This document shows, piece by piece, positions 1 to 10,592 of a DNA stretch of 64,000 bases. The notes beneath the pieces were generated by a model, which ran no database searches, was not told the DNA's origin, and worked only from the letters and a program-made list of their open reading frames with translations. Positions within the stretch are counted from its first letter, which is position 1, and every line of letters starts with the position of its first letter. The translations under genes and the position numbers were made by a program. The stretch comes from Mycolicibacterium tusciae (GTDB lineage Bacteria; Actinomycetota; Actinomycetes; Mycobacteriales; Mycobacteriaceae): the NCBI RefSeq assembly GCF_002086795.1, contig NZ_MVIM01000002.1, positions 124,001 through 188,000 on the forward strand. The letters are read 5' to 3'.

Positions 1-1
1 T

Positions 2-1189
2 GTCACCGTCCAAGGTGGACGCACCTCACTGGTGGCCGGCACGGTGCCCGAGCACGACGACGTATTGCTGTCGACGGAACGGCTGCGCGACATCGGCGAG
101 GTCGACGTCGCGGAAAGACGGATCCGCGTGGGAGCCGGCGTCACGCTGGCCGAGGTGCAGCGCGCGGCGACGGCGGCGGGGCTGGTGTTCGGTGTGGATC
201 TGGCCGCGCGCGACTCGGCGACCGTCGGGGGTATGGCGTCGACGAATGCCGGTGGGCTGCGCACGGTGCGCTACGGCAACATGGGTGAACAGGTCGTCGG
301 CCTGGACGTGGCGTTGCCCGACGGTACGGTGGTGCGCCGGCACAGTCAGGTCCGCATGGACAACACCGGCTACGACCTGGCGTCGCTGTTCATCGGCGCC
401 GAGGGCACGCTCGGTGTCATCACCAGCCTGGACCTGAGGCTGCATCCCGCCCCGCGCAGCCGGGTGACCGCGGTCTGCGGGTTCGCAGACTTGGAGGCGC
501 TCATCGAGGCGGGCCGGGTGTTCCGAGAGATGGACGGTATCGCGGCGCTGGAGTTGATCGATGCCCGCGCGAGCGCGCTGACCGCCGAACACGCCGGGGT
601 GTCCGCGCCCGTCGAGGGCGCCTGGCTGCTGCTGATCGAATTGGCGGGCGACTGGGGGCACCACCCGCTTGCGGGGGACGACCAGACCGAGCGTCTCGCC
701 GGGGCGCTGGAGGAGGCGCAGCTGGCCGGCGAACCCGCGGTCGGTGTGGACGGGGTCGCGCAGCAGCGGCTCTGGCAGGTGCGCGAGTCCGTCGCCGAGG
801 TGCTCGGCGTATACGGACCTCCGCTCAAATTCGATGTCTCGCTGCCCCTTTCAGCGATTCCGGCATTCGCGAACCAGGCCGTCGATCTGGTCGCCGAACA
901 TTCACCGGAAACCATCCCGGTGCTGTTCGGCCACATCGGCGAAGGGAATCTCCATCTCAACCTCGTGCGGTGCGTGCTGGAGCCCGAGCGCGAGCACGAT
1001 CTGTATTCGGCGATGATGGGGCTGATCGCAGATCTGGGCGGCAACGTCAGCTCTGAGCACGGCGTCGGCACCCGCAAACGCGACTATGTGTCGATGTCAC
1101 GCACGGCGGCCGACATCGCGGCGATGCGGGCGGTTAAAGCCGCGTTCGATCCGACCGGCTACCTGAACCCCGCGGTGCTCTTCGGCTAG
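2..1189 (+). CDS. FAD-linked oxidase (GlcD/D-lactate dehydrogenase-like), 5' end outside window
   Basis: The frame is open from the first bases of the window, so the true start lies upstream; about 395 codons are visible, and family members are about 450 residues, so roughly 60 N-terminal residues are missing. The visible part starts inside the PCMH-type FAD-binding domain ([12 protein letters not shown], then [18 protein letters not shown] and [10 protein letters not shown]). It continues into the C-terminal FAD-oxidase domain with the metal/substrate motif [11 protein letters not shown] and the family signature [13 protein letters not shown]. Such flavoproteins oxidise 2-hydroxy acids such as D-lactate, glycolate or 2-hydroxyglutarate; the substrate cannot be read here. 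From memory the position matches M. tuberculosis Rv1257c. The stop codon overlaps the convergent MFS gene by 4 bp. Confidence 0.88.
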   Translation, partial: VTVQGGRTSLVAGTVPEHDDVLLSTERLRDIGEVDVAERRIRVGAGVTLAEVQRAATAAGLVFGVDLAARDSATVGGMASTNAGGLRTVRYGNMGEQVVGLDVALPDGTVVRRHSQVRMDNTGYDLASLFIGAEGTLGVITSLDLRLHPAPRSRVTAVCGFADLEALIEAGRVFREMDGIAALELIDARASALTAEHAGVSAPVEGAWLLLIELAGDWGHHPLAGDDQTERLAGALEEAQLAGEPAVGVDGVAQQRLWQVRESVAEVLGVYGPPLKFDVSLPLSAIPAFANQAVDLVAEHSPETIPVLFGHIGEGNLHLNLVRCVLEPEREHDLYSAMMGLIADLGGNVSSEHGVGTRKRDYVSMSRTAADIAAMRAVKAAFDPTGYLNPAVLFG

Positions 1190-3291
1190 TCCGGCCAGGG
1201 GGTGGAATGTCTACCGTGGCGGGGCGTGTCATCGCGATCCTGCCGGGCATGCCTGCCATTGGACTCGAACCAGAACGTCCGCGGCTCCGGTTCTTCGTCG
1301 CGCGCCCGGTGTCGCGACGGTTCGCGCTCGTTGAGGCGACGCGCATGGCGGCCGGCCGGGTCGGCGAGCGGCGGCCGCGGCACCGGCTGGACGTGCTTTT
1401 CATCGTCGACGTGGAAACCGTTGTGTGCGAATCCGACCGGCTCGACCTTCGGCGGGGGCGTATCCGCGCCGCGCAAGAAGTCCAGGATGTCCTGCGCTGC
1501 CGGCGGCATGTCCTCGACCCCGGCGGGGTATTCGTCGGTCACGTGGCGCCAGGACTCGACGGGCTCGTCGTGCCAGAGGTCCGCGGGCGCATGCAGTACG
1601 TGCTGCGGGCGGGAAGCCATCGGCTCGGTGGCCGGTTCGGGATCGGACTCGGCGGTAGGCCGACGTGTCCTGACCGGTTCCACGTCATCCCACGACACCG
1701 TGTACTCGACGTAGTCGTCGTGGTCGACGGCGAACCCCTGGTCGTCGCTCCATCCCGGGGCGTCGCCGATGTCGCGGTCGGCAGGCGGATCGTCGAACTC
1801 CACCGACCGCGGACTACCGAACCCTAGGAAGAACAGCGCCGCGCCCACCCCGAACAACGCGAAGAACGCCGGCAACAACAGCGTCTGCGACATCGCGGCC
1901 GCGAACGGTTCCTGAAGGAATGCCGGCAACAGGTTCACGCTGTCGCCCGCGGGCGACTCCGCGCCCGTCACTCCCACCTCGTCGCTGATCCGCCACGCCA
2001 TGAAGGCCGCCACACCCGCGCTGCCCAGCACCGACCCCACCTGACGGGTGGTGTTGTAGACGCCCGACCCCGCCCCGGCCAGATGCGGCGGCAGATTGCG
2101 CGTGGCCGTTGCTGCGAGCGGCGACCAAATGAACGCCATGCCCACGCCGGTGACCGTCAAAGGCAGCACGATTCGCCAGATCGGAGTGGCGGACGTCATT
2201 TCGATGGACAGCCACGTCATCGCGATCGCCACCAGCGAGAAGCCGAAGCCGATCACCGGGCGTGGATGGGACCTGTCGATGATTCTGCCGACCAACGGTG
2301 CGAGCACACCGCTCGCGATGGCCATCGGCGCCACCACCAGTGCCGAACGCGTCGGCGAGAGGCCGCACACCTCCTGGGCGTAGAACATGACCGGCACGAT
2401 CATCGCCGTCACAACGAAACCGATGGTGGCCACACCGATGTTGGACAGCGAGAAGTCACGGTCGGCGAAGATGCGGAGCGGAACCAGTGGATCGGTGGGG
2501 TTGACGTACTGCCAGAACACGAACGCGGCCATGAAGCCGATGCCGCCCGCAATCGTGCCCCACACCCACGGCGCCCAGCTGTGCGACTGCCCTTCCTGCA
2601 GGGCGAACACGATCATGAACATGCCGATGCCGGACAGCGCCATGCCCAGCAGATCGAGCCGCTTCACCTGGGTGTCCAATTGCGGAATCAGGCGCACGGC
2701 CAGGGCGACCCCGAGGACACCGACCGGCACGTTGACGAAAAAGATCCACTGCCAGCCCAGGACGTCGAGCAGCAGACCACCGGCGAGCGGACCGACCAAC
2801 GTCGCGACGCCCGCCGTCGCGCCCCACAGGCTCATCGCGACACCGCGCCGGTCGGCCGGGAAGATGCGGGTGATCGTCGACAGCGTTTGCGGTGTGAGCA
2901 GAGCCGCCCCGAAACCCTGCATGACCCGCGCGATGATCAGAGTGTTGATGCTGTCGGCCAGCCCGCACCACAGCGACGCCAGGGTGAAGACCGTCAGCCC
3001 GACCACGTAGAGGTTCTTCGGTCCGAACCGGTCGCCGAGTCGGCCCGCCACGAGCAGCGGAACCGCGTAGGCGAGGAGGTAGGCGCTCGTCACCCAGATG
3101 ACCGAGTCATAGCTGGCGCCGAGGGCGGCCATGATGGACGGGTTGGCGACCGACACGATTGTCGCGTCCACGAGGATCATGAAGAAGCCGACCAACATCG
3201 CCCACAACGCGTGCCACGGGTTCGCGGCGGCGGTGCCGCGCATTCCGGGGCCGCGTTCGTCGTTCCGGGAGGTCAGGGTCTCGTACATCAC
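1186..3291 (-). CDS. MFS drug exporter, DHA2/EmrB-QacA type, with long hydrophilic C-terminal tail
   Basis: A 701-residue protein. Residues about 30-500 carry the 14 membrane segments of the DHA2 (drug:H+ antiporter) family, including the first helix with [14 protein letters not shown] and the loop motif [11 protein letters not shown]. The remaining ~190 residues are acidic, proline-rich and hydrophilic, ending with repeated GRHAR/GRHS motifs (see findings). It probably exports a lipophilic compound across the inner membrane; the substrate is unknown. Synteny with kgd suggests the Rv1250 orthologue (579 aa, from memory), so the tail here is longer. The start used is GTG at 3291; ATG at 3288 or a start 15 codons further in ([10 protein letters not shown]) are alternatives. 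No convincing ribosome binding site was seen before either of the first two. Confidence 0.85.
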   Translation of the reverse strand: MMYETLTSRNDERGPGMRGTAAANPWHALWAMLVGFFMILVDATIVSVANPSIMAALGASYDSVIWVTSAYLLAYAVPLLVAGRLGDRFGPKNLYVVGLTVFTLASLWCGLADSINTLIIARVMQGFGAALLTPQTLSTITRIFPADRRGVAMSLWGATAGVATLVGPLAGGLLLDVLGWQWIFFVNVPVGVLGVALAVRLIPQLDTQVKRLDLLGMALSGIGMFMIVFALQEGQSHSWAPWVWGTIAGGIGFMAAFVFWQYVNPTDPLVPLRIFADRDFSLSNIGVATIGFVVTAMIVPVMFYAQEVCGLSPTRSALVVAPMAIASGVLAPLVGRIIDRSHPRPVIGFGFSLVAIAMTWLSIEMTSATPIWRIVLPLTVTGVGMAFIWSPLAATATRNLPPHLAGAGSGVYNTTRQVGSVLGSAGVAAFMAWRISDEVGVTGAESPAGDSVNLLPAFLQEPFAAAMSQTLLLPAFFALFGVGAALFFLGFGSPRSVEFDDPPADRDIGDAPGWSDDQGFAVDHDDYVEYTVSWDDVEPVRTRRPTAESDPEPATEPMASRPQHVLHAPADLWHDEPVESWRHVTDEYPAGVEDMPPAAQDILDFLRGADTPPPKVEPVGFAHNGFHVDDEKHVQPVPRPPLADPAGRHARRLNEREPSRHRARDEEPEPRTFWFESNGRHARQDRDDTPRHGRHSTPWPD

Positions 3292-3369
3292 ATCGACTTA
3301 CTCAAGGATTCGGCCGACGCTACGGATGGTGGCCGACCCCGACAAATCAGGGTCGCGCCATTACAGACC

Positions 3370-4701
3370 TCAGGCCGGCTCTGGGACGGCGTCGCCGATG
3401 ACACCGTCCCGCTCATTGTCCTTGGATACGGGCGCCGGCGTGCCCACCGCCCGAGCCCCGACGCGCAGCGTAAGGGCCAATGCGAACAACGCGATCACCA
3501 TACCGACCGTCATCACCAACGCGAGGGCGAACTCGTCGTTGCCGAGCACCCCGACGAGCGGGGCGATCGCCGCACCCAGCCCGAACTGCGCCGCGCCGAG
3601 CGCCGCCGCCGCGGTACCCGCGGCCTCGGGATGCCGGGTCAGTGCGACGGCGGGAGCGTTCGGAATCACTAGACCCATCGCGCCGAGGATCGCCCACACC
3701 GGAATGACGAATCCGAACAGTCCACCGACGTGGGCAGCCGAAAGACCCACGAACACAACGCCCACCACGGATGCTGCGGCCAGCGCCCACAGCGCGATGG
3801 TTTGCGGTGTGAACCGGCGCAGCAGCACCACGTTGAACTGGGTGGCACCGATCAGCGCGACGGCACCTGCGGCGAACACCAGCGCGAAGGCCTGCTGGTC
3901 CAACCCGTACCGGCCCTGCAGCACGAAGGCCGCACCCGCGATGTAGGCGAACAGCCCGGACATGCCGAGCGCGGCGACGAGGACCAGCACGACGAAGCGG
4001 ACGTCGCGCAGAACCTCGACGTAGGTGGCCGCGATGCTGCGCACCTTCAGCGGACGTCGATGCGACGCCGGCAGGGTTTCCGGCAACGCCAGGGCGGCCA
4101 GCAACAACAGCGCCCCGGCCATGACCACCAGCACCGCGAACACCCAATGCCAAGACGCCTTCAACAGCACGACCGCACCCAGCGAGGGGGCGAGCACCGG
4201 AGCAGCGCCGAGCACGAGCATCACTCGGGAAAAGACAGTGGCGGCGACCGACTCTTCGAACAAATCCCCGATCGCGGCGAACGCCACGACCATCGCCGCG
4301 GCGGCACCCACACCCTGCAGCCCGCGCGCCACGCCCAGGACGGCGATGTTCGGCGCGAAGAGGCACACCAGCGACGCCAGCATGTGCAGGGCGATGCCGG
4401 CCATCAGCGGTCGGCGACGACCGAGCGAGTCCGACAGCGGACCGACGATCAGCTGTCCGAGGGCGAGGCCCGCAAGGGTTCCGGTGAGCGTCAGCTGCGC
4501 CACCGACGACGACACCCCGAGGTCGTCGCCGATCTTCGGCAACGCCGGAAGGTACATGTCGATGGTCAGCGGGCCAAGGGCAACCAACAGTCCCAGGATC
4601 AAAACCATCTTGGTGCGGCTCGGCGACTTCGCCTCCGGCGAGGAATCCCCGGAGGTCGTCGATTCCACAGCCGTCGCGTCCACAGCGGGTGATGTTGCCA
4701 T
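3370..4701 (-). CDS. Bcr/CflA-family multidrug MFS transporter
   Basis: A 443-residue, 12-helix MFS protein. The Bcr/CflA signature GPLTIDMYLPALP sits in the first helix (about residue 40), followed by the A-loop motif GPLSDSLGRRRP. It is a predicted proton-driven exporter of small drugs. The ATG at 4701 (MATSPAVDA) gives an N-terminus like the family; the frame is open to a GTG at 4746, but that would add 15 residues ahead of an otherwise typical start. It lies 78 bp upstream of the other MFS gene on the same strand, so the two may be co-transcribed as an efflux locus. No dedicated regulator gene is adjacent. Confidence 0.82.
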   Translation of the reverse strand: MATSPAVDATAVESTTSGDSSPEAKSPSRTKMVLILGLLVALGPLTIDMYLPALPKIGDDLGVSSSVAQLTLTGTLAGLALGQLIVGPLSDSLGRRRPLMAGIALHMLASLVCLFAPNIAVLGVARGLQGVGAAAAMVVAFAAIGDLFEESVAATVFSRVMLVLGAAPVLAPSLGAVVLLKASWHWVFAVLVVMAGALLLLAALALPETLPASHRRPLKVRSIAATYVEVLRDVRFVVLVLVAALGMSGLFAYIAGAAFVLQGRYGLDQQAFALVFAAGAVALIGATQFNVVLLRRFTPQTIALWALAAASVVGVVFVGLSAAHVGGLFGFVIPVWAILGAMGLVIPNAPAVALTRHPEAAGTAAAALGAAQFGLGAAIAPLVGVLGNDEFALALVMTVGMVIALFALALTLRVGARAVGTPAPVSKDNERDGVIGDAVPEPA

Positions 4702-4846
4702 GAAAATGGTTAGCGTCGCTTCCCAATATTTTCTTCCCCACTTCACAAACAGTGAGCGCGATCACGTTCGGGCACCCGCCGCGCCCGTTCGCGCGTTCAT
4801 ATGGGGCTAGCCTGAAAGGCCAGCCGTTCGCACAGGGAGGCCGCAC

Positions 4847-5599
4847 ATGAGTGCCAGGTCAAGCGCCAAGAAGCAGCTGCCGGCGACCAGAGATGGCGTC
4901 GACGAGAATCCGGGTGCCGCGGCGAAGGTCCTCTCGACGATCATCGAACGCAGCGCACGCGTGCAGGCGCCCGCGGTCAAGGCCTACGTCGACCGGCTGC
5001 GCCAGCAGAGCCCCCATGCGACACCCGCCCAGATCGTGACCCGCCTCGAGAAGCACTACCTTGCCGCAGTGATGGCCAGCGGCGCCGCCGTCGGCTCGGC
5101 GGCCGCCTTCCCCGGGATCGGCACGCTGGCGGCCATGTCGGCTGTCGCGGGCGAGACGGTCGTTTTCCTCGAGGCGACGTCGCTCTATGTACTGGCCGTC
5201 GCCGAGGTGTACGGCATCCCAGCCGATCATCGGGAGCGCCGACGGGCTTTGGTCTTGGCGGTGCTGGTCGGCGAGGACAGCAAGCGCGCGGTGGCCGATC
5301 TGCTCGGCCCCGGCCGCACGAGCGGGTCCTGGCTTGCCGACGGGGCGGCGACATTGCCGCTGCCCGCGGTCTCACAGCTGAACTCGAGGCTGCTGAAGTA
5401 CTTCATCAAGCGCTACACGCTCAAGCGCGGAGCGATCGCATTCGGTAAGTTGCTGCCGGTCGGCATCGGGGCCGTCGTCGGTGGTGTCGGCAACCGGATG
5501 ATGGGCAAGCGCATCGTGTCGAACGCGCGCAACGCGTTCGGCGATCCGCCTCCTCGCTGGCCGGCAGCGATTCACGTCCTGCCCGCACCGCGAAACTAG
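4847..5599 (+). CDS. Conserved membrane-associated protein (Rv1249c-like)
   Basis: A 250-residue protein. It has a charged N-terminus, one hydrophobic glycine/alanine-rich segment at about residues 72-105 (ASGAAVGSAAAFPGIGTLAA) and a second at about residues 200-220 (LLPVGIGAVVGGVGNRMMG). The layout resembles small EcsC-like membrane proteins, but I cannot assign the family firmly. The start is supported by GGGAGG seven bases before the ATG. It is divergent from the Bcr-like transporter and precedes kgd on the same strand; from memory M. tuberculosis has the membrane protein Rv1249c at this place. Function unknown. Confidence 0.75.
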   Translation: MSARSSAKKQLPATRDGVDENPGAAAKVLSTIIERSARVQAPAVKAYVDRLRQQSPHATPAQIVTRLEKHYLAAVMASGAAVGSAAAFPGIGTLAAMSAVAGETVVFLEATSLYVLAVAEVYGIPADHRERRRALVLAVLVGEDSKRAVADLLGPGRTSGSWLADGAATLPLPAVSQLNSRLLKYFIKRYTLKRGAIAFGKLLPVGIGAVVGGVGNRMMGKRIVSNARNAFGDPPPRWPAAIHVLPAPRN

Positions 5600-5622
5600 C
5601 CGTCACCCGGCACGCGTCTGAC

Positions 5623-5663
5623 CACAACGACCATAAGAGCGTTGTCATGGTCTGGTTGTTGTG
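5623..5663. other. Imperfect hairpin between the membrane-protein gene and kgd
   Basis: CACAACGACCAT (5623-5634) pairs with ATGGTC (5647-5652) and GTTGTG (5658-5663), interrupted by a 5-nt bulge. There is no T-run. It begins 24 bp after the upstream stop codon, so it could be an intrinsic-type terminator or an RNA structure in front of the kgd promoter. Inferred from base pairing only. Confidence 0.3.
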
Positions 5664-5670
5664 AGAGCGA

Positions 5671-5676
5671 TAGCCT
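5671..5676 (+). promoter_or_regulatory. Candidate -10 of kgd
   Basis: TAGCCT fits the mycobacterial TANNNT -10 pattern and would start transcription near 5683, giving a leader of about 90 nt to the chosen GTG. No clear -35 element. Weak evidence. Confidence 0.25.
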
Positions 5677-5775
5677 TTAGACGGCAGACAGCGGGTACCC
5701 GCTGACTAGAGGAGAAAAATCGGCGAGCGCCGAGTGCGCTTGCGTGAGGCGAAGGAATCGAGGCGAGTAGCTGCC

Positions 5776-8700
5776 GTGAGCTCACCATCACCATTCGGAC
5801 AGAACGAGTGGTTGGTCGAGGAGATGTATCGCAAGTTTCGCGAGGACCCCTCTTCGGTAGATCCCAGTTGGCATGAATTTCTGGTCGACTACTCACCCGA
5901 ACCGACCACCGACAGTCAGACCAGCAACGGCCAGCGGACGGCTGCGCCCGTCGCCCCGCCCGAGCCCGCGCCTGCACCCCCACCCAAGCCGGCCGAGAGC
6001 AAGGCCGAATCGAAATCGGAAGCCGAAGCCAAACCGAAAGAGAAGAGCGCCGCGCCGAAGACAGAGGCCAAGAGCGAGCCGGCGCCCAAGCCGAAGCCGG
6101 CCCCGGCGCCTGCGGAGGGCTCCGACTCCCAGGTGCTGCGCGGCGCCGCGGCCGCCGTCGTGAAGAACATGTCGGCGTCGCTGGAGGTGCCGACCGCGAC
6201 GAGCGTGCGTGCCATCCCGGCCAAGCTGATGATCGACAACCGGATCGTCATCAACAACCACCTCAAGCGCACCCGCGGCGGCAAGGTCTCTTTCACCCAC
6301 CTCATCGGCTACGCGCTGGTGCAGGCAGTGAAGAAGTTCCCGAACATGAACCGTCACTTCGCCGAGATCGACGGTAAGCCGAACGCGGTAACCCCCGAAC
6401 ACGTCAACCTCGGTCTCGCGATCGACCTCCAGGGCAAGGACGGCAACCGTCAGCTCGTCGTCGCAGGCATCAAGAACTCCGAGAACATGCGGTTCGGCCA
6501 GTTCCTCGCCGCCTACGAGGACATCGTGCGGCGCGCACGCGAGGGCAAGCTGACCGCCGAAGACTTTGGCGGCGTGACGATTTCGCTGACCAATCCCGGA
6601 ACCATCGGCACCGTGCACTCCGTGCCCCGGTTGATGCGTGGGCAGGGCGCCATCATCGGCGTCGGCGCGATGGAATACCCGGCCGAGTTCCAGGGCGCCA
6701 GCGAAGAACGCATCTCCGAGCTCGGTGTCGGCAAGCTGGTCACCTTCACCTCGACCTACGACCACCGCATCATCCAGGGTGCGGAGTCCGGCGACTTCCT
6801 GCGCACGGTGCACGAACTGCTGCTGAGCGATGAGTTCTTCGACGAGATCTTCCGCGAGCTCGGTATCCCGTACGAGCCGGTGCGCTGGCGCACCGACAAC
6901 CCCGATTCGATCGAGGACAAGAACGGTCGCGTCATCGAGCTCATCGCGGCATACCGCAACCGCGGCCACCTGATGGCGGACATCGATCCGCTGCGTTTGG
7001 ACCAGACGCGGTTCCGCAGCCACCCCGATCTCGATGTGAACACCCACGGCCTGACGTTGTGGGACCTGGACCGCGAGTTCAAGGTCAACGGATTCGGCGG
7101 CGCCGACCACAAGAAGCTGCGCGATGTCCTCGGGTTGCTGCGCGATGCCTACTGCCGTCACGTCGGCGTCGAATACACCCACATCCTGGAGCCCGATCAG
7201 CAGAAGTGGCTGCAGGAACGCATCGAGGTCAAGCACGAGAAGCCGACCGTCGCCGAGCAGAAGTACATTCTGTCGAGAATGAATGCCGCGGAGGCGTTCG
7301 AGACCTTCCTGCAGACGAAATACGTTGGCCAGAAGCGGTTCTCACTCGAAGGCGCCGAAACCGTCATCCCGATGATGGACGCGGCGATCGACCAGGCCGC
7401 CGAGCACGGCCTCGACGAGGTCGTGATCGGTATGCCGCACCGCGGCAGGCTCAACGTGCTGGCCAACATCGTCGGCAAGCCCTACTCGCAGATCTTCAGC
7501 GAGTTCGAGGGCAATTTGAACCCGTCTCAGGCCCACGGCTCCGGCGATGTGAAGTATCACCTCGGAGCCACCGGCAACTACATCCAGATGTTCGGCGACA
7601 ACGACATCGCGGTGTCGCTGGTGGCCAACCCGAGCCACCTCGAGGCCGTCGACCCGGTGCTCGAGGGACTGGTGCGCGCCAAGCAGGACCTGCTGGACGT
7701 CGGGGAGGAAGTTGACGGTTCCAAGAAATTCTCGATCGTGCCGATGATGCTGCACGGCGACGCCGCGTTCGCCGGACAGGGCGTGGTCGCCGAGACGCTG
7801 AACCTGGCGCTGCTGCGGGGTTACCGCACGGGCGGCACCATCCACATCATCGTCAACAACCAGATCGGGTTCACCACTCACCCGGGTGACTCGCGTTCGT
7901 CGGAGTACTGCACCGACGTCGCAAAGATGATCGGCGCGCCGATCTTCCACGTCAACGGCGACGACCCGGAGGCCTGCGTCTGGGTGGCACGGCTGGCGAT
8001 GGACTTTCGACAGCAGTTCAAGAAGGACGTCGTCATCGACATGTTGTGCTACCGCAGGCGCGGGCACAACGAAGGTGACGACCCGTCGATGACGCAGCCG
8101 TACATGTACGACGTCATCGACACCAAGCGCGGATCGCGAAAGACCTACACCGAGGCGCTGATCGGCCGCGGCGACATCTCGATGAAGGAAGCCGAGGACG
8201 CGCTGCGCGATTACCAGGGTCAGCTGGAGCGGGTGTTCAACGAGGTTCGTGAACTCGAGAAGCACGAGATCGCGCCCAGCGCGTCGGTGGAGGCCGACCA
8301 GATGGTGCCCGCCGGCATGAACACCGCCGTCGACAAGTCACTGCTGGCCCGGATCGGCGACGCCCATCTCGCCTTCCCGGAAGGCTTCAACGTGCACCCG
8401 CGCGTCAAGCCGGTGCTGGAGAAGCGCCGCGAGATGGCCTACGAGGGCAAGGTCGACTGGGCGTTCGCCGAGCTGCTCGCACTGGGATCCTTCCTCGCCG
8501 AAGGCAAGACGATCCGACTGTCGGGTCAGGACACCCGGCGCGGCACGTTCACCCAGCGTCACTCGGTGATCATCGACCGCAGCACCGGTCAGGAGTTCAC
8601 GCCGCTACAGCTGCTCACCTCGAACTCTGACGGCTCGCCGACGGGCGGCAAATTCATGGTGTACGACTCGGCGCTGTCCGAGTTCGCCGCCGTGGGCTTC

Positions 8701-9513
8701 GAATACGGCTACTCGGTCGGCAACCCCGATGCACTTGTGTTGTGGGAGGCCCAGTTCGGTGACTTCGTCAACGGTGCACAGTCGATCATCGACGAGTTCA
8801 TCAGCTCCGGTGAGGCCAAGTGGGGTCAGCTCTCCGATGTGGTGCTGTTGCTGCCGCACGGTCACGAGGGCCAGGGCCCGGACCACACGTCGGGCCGCAT
8901 CGAGCGCTTCCTGCTGCTGTGGGCGGAGGGCTCGATGACGATCGCGATGCCGTCGACGCCTGCGAACTATTTCCACCTGCTGCGCAGACACGGCCTGGAC
9001 GGGATCCACCGCCCGCTGATCGTGTTCACGCCGAAGTCGATGCTGCGAAACAAGGCCGCTGTCAGCGACCTTCGCGAGTTCACCGAGATGAAGTTCCGCT
9101 CGGTGATCGAGGAACCCACCTACACCGAGGGCACCGGTGACCGTGACAAGGTCAAGCGAATCCTGTTGACCAGCGGCAAGATCTACTACGAGCTGGTGGC
9201 GCGCAAGAACAAGGAGGAGCGCGACGACGTGGCGATCGTGCGCATCGAACAGCTCGCCCCGCTGCCGAAGCGCCGGCTGAGCCAGACGCTCGACCTGTAT
9301 CCGAATGCCGAGGAGTACTTCTGGGTGCAGGAGGAGCCGGCCAACCAGGGTGCGTGGCCGACGTTCGGGCTGACGCTGCCCGAGGTCTGCGCGGACCGGT
9401 TGACGGGCATCACGCGGATCTCGCGGCGTGCGATGTCGGCACCGTCGTCGGGCTCGTCGAAGGTGCATGCCGTCGAGCAGCAGGAGATCCTCGACGAGGC
9501 GTTCGCGCAGTAG
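5776..9513 (+). CDS. kgd: Multifunctional 2-oxoglutarate decarboxylase/dehydrogenase (E1 fused to E2-like domain)
   Basis: A 1245-residue thiamine-diphosphate enzyme of the TCA cycle. Alone it decarboxylates 2-oxoglutarate to succinic semialdehyde or makes 2-hydroxy-3-oxoadipate; with lipoylated DlaT and Lpd it supplies succinyl-CoA. Order: N-terminal docking segment ([15 protein letters not shown]), a Lys/Glu/Pro/Ala-rich linker (about 45-115), an E2-like acyltransferase domain (about 120-350) whose usual HxxxDG active site is replaced by HRIIQGAE, then the E1 domain. E1 active-site histidines fall in GMPHRGRL (about 555), HGDAAF (about 660) and [12 protein letters not shown] (about 1028). 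The start was set at GTG 5776 ([11 protein letters not shown]) because the M. tuberculosis protein begins equivalently; the frame is open to 5734. In mycobacteria its activity is inhibited by the FHA protein GarA (family knowledge). A palindromic repeat begins 7 bp after the stop. Confidence 0.97.
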   Translation: MSSPSPFGQNEWLVEEMYRKFREDPSSVDPSWHEFLVDYSPEPTTDSQTSNGQRTAAPVAPPEPAPAPPPKPAESKAESKSEAEAKPKEKSAAPKTEAKSEPAPKPKPAPAPAEGSDSQVLRGAAAAVVKNMSASLEVPTATSVRAIPAKLMIDNRIVINNHLKRTRGGKVSFTHLIGYALVQAVKKFPNMNRHFAEIDGKPNAVTPEHVNLGLAIDLQGKDGNRQLVVAGIKNSENMRFGQFLAAYEDIVRRAREGKLTAEDFGGVTISLTNPGTIGTVHSVPRLMRGQGAIIGVGAMEYPAEFQGASEERISELGVGKLVTFTSTYDHRIIQGAESGDFLRTVHELLLSDEFFDEIFRELGIPYEPVRWRTDNPDSIEDKNGRVIELIAAYRNRGHLMADIDPLRLDQTRFRSHPDLDVNTHGLTLWDLDREFKVNGFGGADHKKLRDVLGLLRDAYCRHVGVEYTHILEPDQQKWLQERIEVKHEKPTVAEQKYILSRMNAAEAFETFLQTKYVGQKRFSLEGAETVIPMMDAAIDQAAEHGLDEVVIGMPHRGRLNVLANIVGKPYSQIFSEFEGNLNPSQAHGSGDVKYHLGATGNYIQMFGDNDIAVSLVANPSHLEAVDPVLEGLVRAKQDLLDVGEEVDGSKKFSIVPMMLHGDAAFAGQGVVAETLNLALLRGYRTGGTIHIIVNNQIGFTTHPGDSRSSEYCTDVAKMIGAPIFHVNGDDPEACVWVARLAMDFRQQFKKDVVIDMLCYRRRGHNEGDDPSMTQPYMYDVIDTKRGSRKTYTEALIGRGDISMKEAEDALRDYQGQLERVFNEVRELEKHEIAPSASVEADQMVPAGMNTAVDKSLLARIGDAHLAFPEGFNVHPRVKPVLEKRREMAYEGKVDWAFAELLALGSFLAEGKTIRLSGQDTRRGTFTQRHSVIIDRSTGQEFTPLQLLTSNSDGSPTGGKFMVYDSALSEFAAVGFEYGYSVGNPDALVLWEAQFGDFVNGAQSIIDEFISSGEAKWGQLSDVVLLLPHGHEGQGPDHTSGRIERFLLLWAEGSMTIAMPSTPANYFHLLRRHGLDGIHRPLIVFTPKSMLRNKAAVSDLREFTEMKFRSVIEEPTYTEGTGDRDKVKRILLTSGKIYYELVARKNKEERDDVAIVRIEQLAPLPKRRLSQTLDLYPNAEEYFWVQEEPANQGAWPTFGLTLPEVCADRLTGITRISRRAMSAPSSGSSKVHAVEQQEILDEAFAQ

Positions 9514-9519
9514 GGTTTA

Positions 9520-9560
9520 ACGGGTTGATCGCGTGCACCTGGTGCGCGGGATCAACCCGT
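9520..9560. repeat. Palindromic repeat copy 1 (kgd 3' end)
   Basis: A perfect 11-bp inverted repeat, ACGGGTTGATC and GATCAACCCGT, encloses a core (GCGTGCACC, then GGTGCGCG) that also pairs with one or two mismatches, so the element can fold as one long hairpin. It starts 7 bp after the kgd stop and overlaps the stop codon of the convergent pseudogene. Two related copies lie at 10474-10523 and 48483-48529. It could act as a bidirectional terminator (inference). Confidence 0.8.
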
Positions 9561-10408
9561 CAGCGCGAGCGCGGGCCGGCAAACAGGGCAGGTTCTCATC
9601 CGCCCGGTCCAGCCCCGGCGGCGGAGCAGGCCACCGATCAAAACTGCCGTGCGGCATGCATCGTCGAAGACGAGTCCATGAGTCACTCGCGTTGTGACCA
9701 GGCCTGATCGGCTCAACTCTGCGAGATCACGCAGCGCATCGCGATCCCGAGTTTGACGCTCGCCTCTGGGCAGCCCGTGCGCCCGCTCGACCCTCAGCAA
9801 ATAGCCGCGCTCCAATACCGAACATGCGCCGTCACGCAGATCGGCGAGCATTGCCTCAAACGTGCGCCGGCCCGACACCCGTTGGCGAGTCGCCAGTACC
9901 CGCAGTATCCGCTGCGGCGTGGTCCGTCGGCTCGCACACACCCGCGCCTGTACCGCGAACGCAGCCGCGAGATCCTTATCGTGGAGCTCCCCGCTGACCA
10001 CGTCGATCAGCGCGTGCTCCAGGCGAATTGCCGGCGGGCTGCGGTTCAGTTCGGCCCGTTGCTCGAAGTCGGGCGTCCTGTGCAGCCCGATTCGTGGCAA
10101 TGGCCGCAGATTACGCCCCAGGCCAACGGCCACGTGCAAACCGTCGTCGGTGGATCGGGCAGCGCCGAGGCATGAGCCAGAGCGGCCGGCCAAAACGCCA
10201 GTACCGCGGCCCAGTGCCGCTGTTCAAGGGTGAGTGGGCCGCTGTGGCTCACGTAGACGCCACGGTGGACATCGGTTAACTCGCGACGGCGCAGCATTCT
10301 GGCGATGTCGGCGTCGGTTCCGCCTGCGTCCAGAACTTGGCGACGCGAAATGATCCCGTCCTGTAGCCAGAGCAGACGCTCGACATGTCCAAGATGCCAA
10401 CGCCTCAC
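9552..10408 (-). pseudogene. Decayed AbiEi-like/DUF559 protein gene (frameshift plus internal deletion)
   Basis: The 5' part (from GTG 10408) encodes a winged-helix start typical of 'type IV TA AbiEi antitoxin domain' proteins (LQDGIISRRQVLDAGG, RRRELTDVHRGVYV), up to AHASAL. The reading frame then shifts at about 10155-10175 and homology continues in another frame (DGLHVAVGLGRNLRP, SPPAIRLEHALIDV, CSVLERGYLLRVERAHGLPRG). After GERQT, at about 9750, the sequence jumps to RDRDALRDL, so about 30 residues that normally carry the nuclease-like core (VVELDGR region) are absent in frame. The end RRRGWTG plus a Cys pair is preserved. The family layout is recalled, not searched. The two lesions make a functional product unlikely. 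It fills the gap between kgd and the SDR gene and is bracketed by palindromic repeats. Confidence 0.72.
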
Positions 10409-10473
10409 GATAGGTAAGCGTGGCCGCGAACGAGCTAATGGCCAACCTGCCGCGACTCGCCGCTGTGCATACT

Positions 10474-10523
10474 CACTAACGGGTTGATCGCGTGCACCTG
10501 GCGCGTGGGATCAACCTGCTAGT
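10474..10523. repeat. Palindromic repeat copy 2 (upstream of SDR gene)
   Basis: ACTAACGGGTTGATC and GATCAACCTGCTAGT form 15-bp arms with two mismatches around a core nearly identical to copy 1 (GCGTGCACCTG). It lies between the pseudogene's 5' end and the SDR gene, 70 bp before the SDR start. Confidence 0.8.
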
Positions 10524-10592
10524 GGGCCCCTTTAAGCAGAACCAGCGGTAACGACTACCCTCGATCCGAGTCAACGGACACTGAGGAGTGGC

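Noticed and set aside
2083..3672. A 529-codon plus-strand ORF opposite the two MFS genes
   Set aside because: His/Arg/Asp-rich composition typical of high-GC antisense frames; the opposite strand encodes a recognisable MFS transporter.
5893..7236. A 447-codon minus-strand ORF inside kgd
   Set aside because: It is antisense to the conserved E2-like and E1 domains of Kgd and has no recognisable motif.
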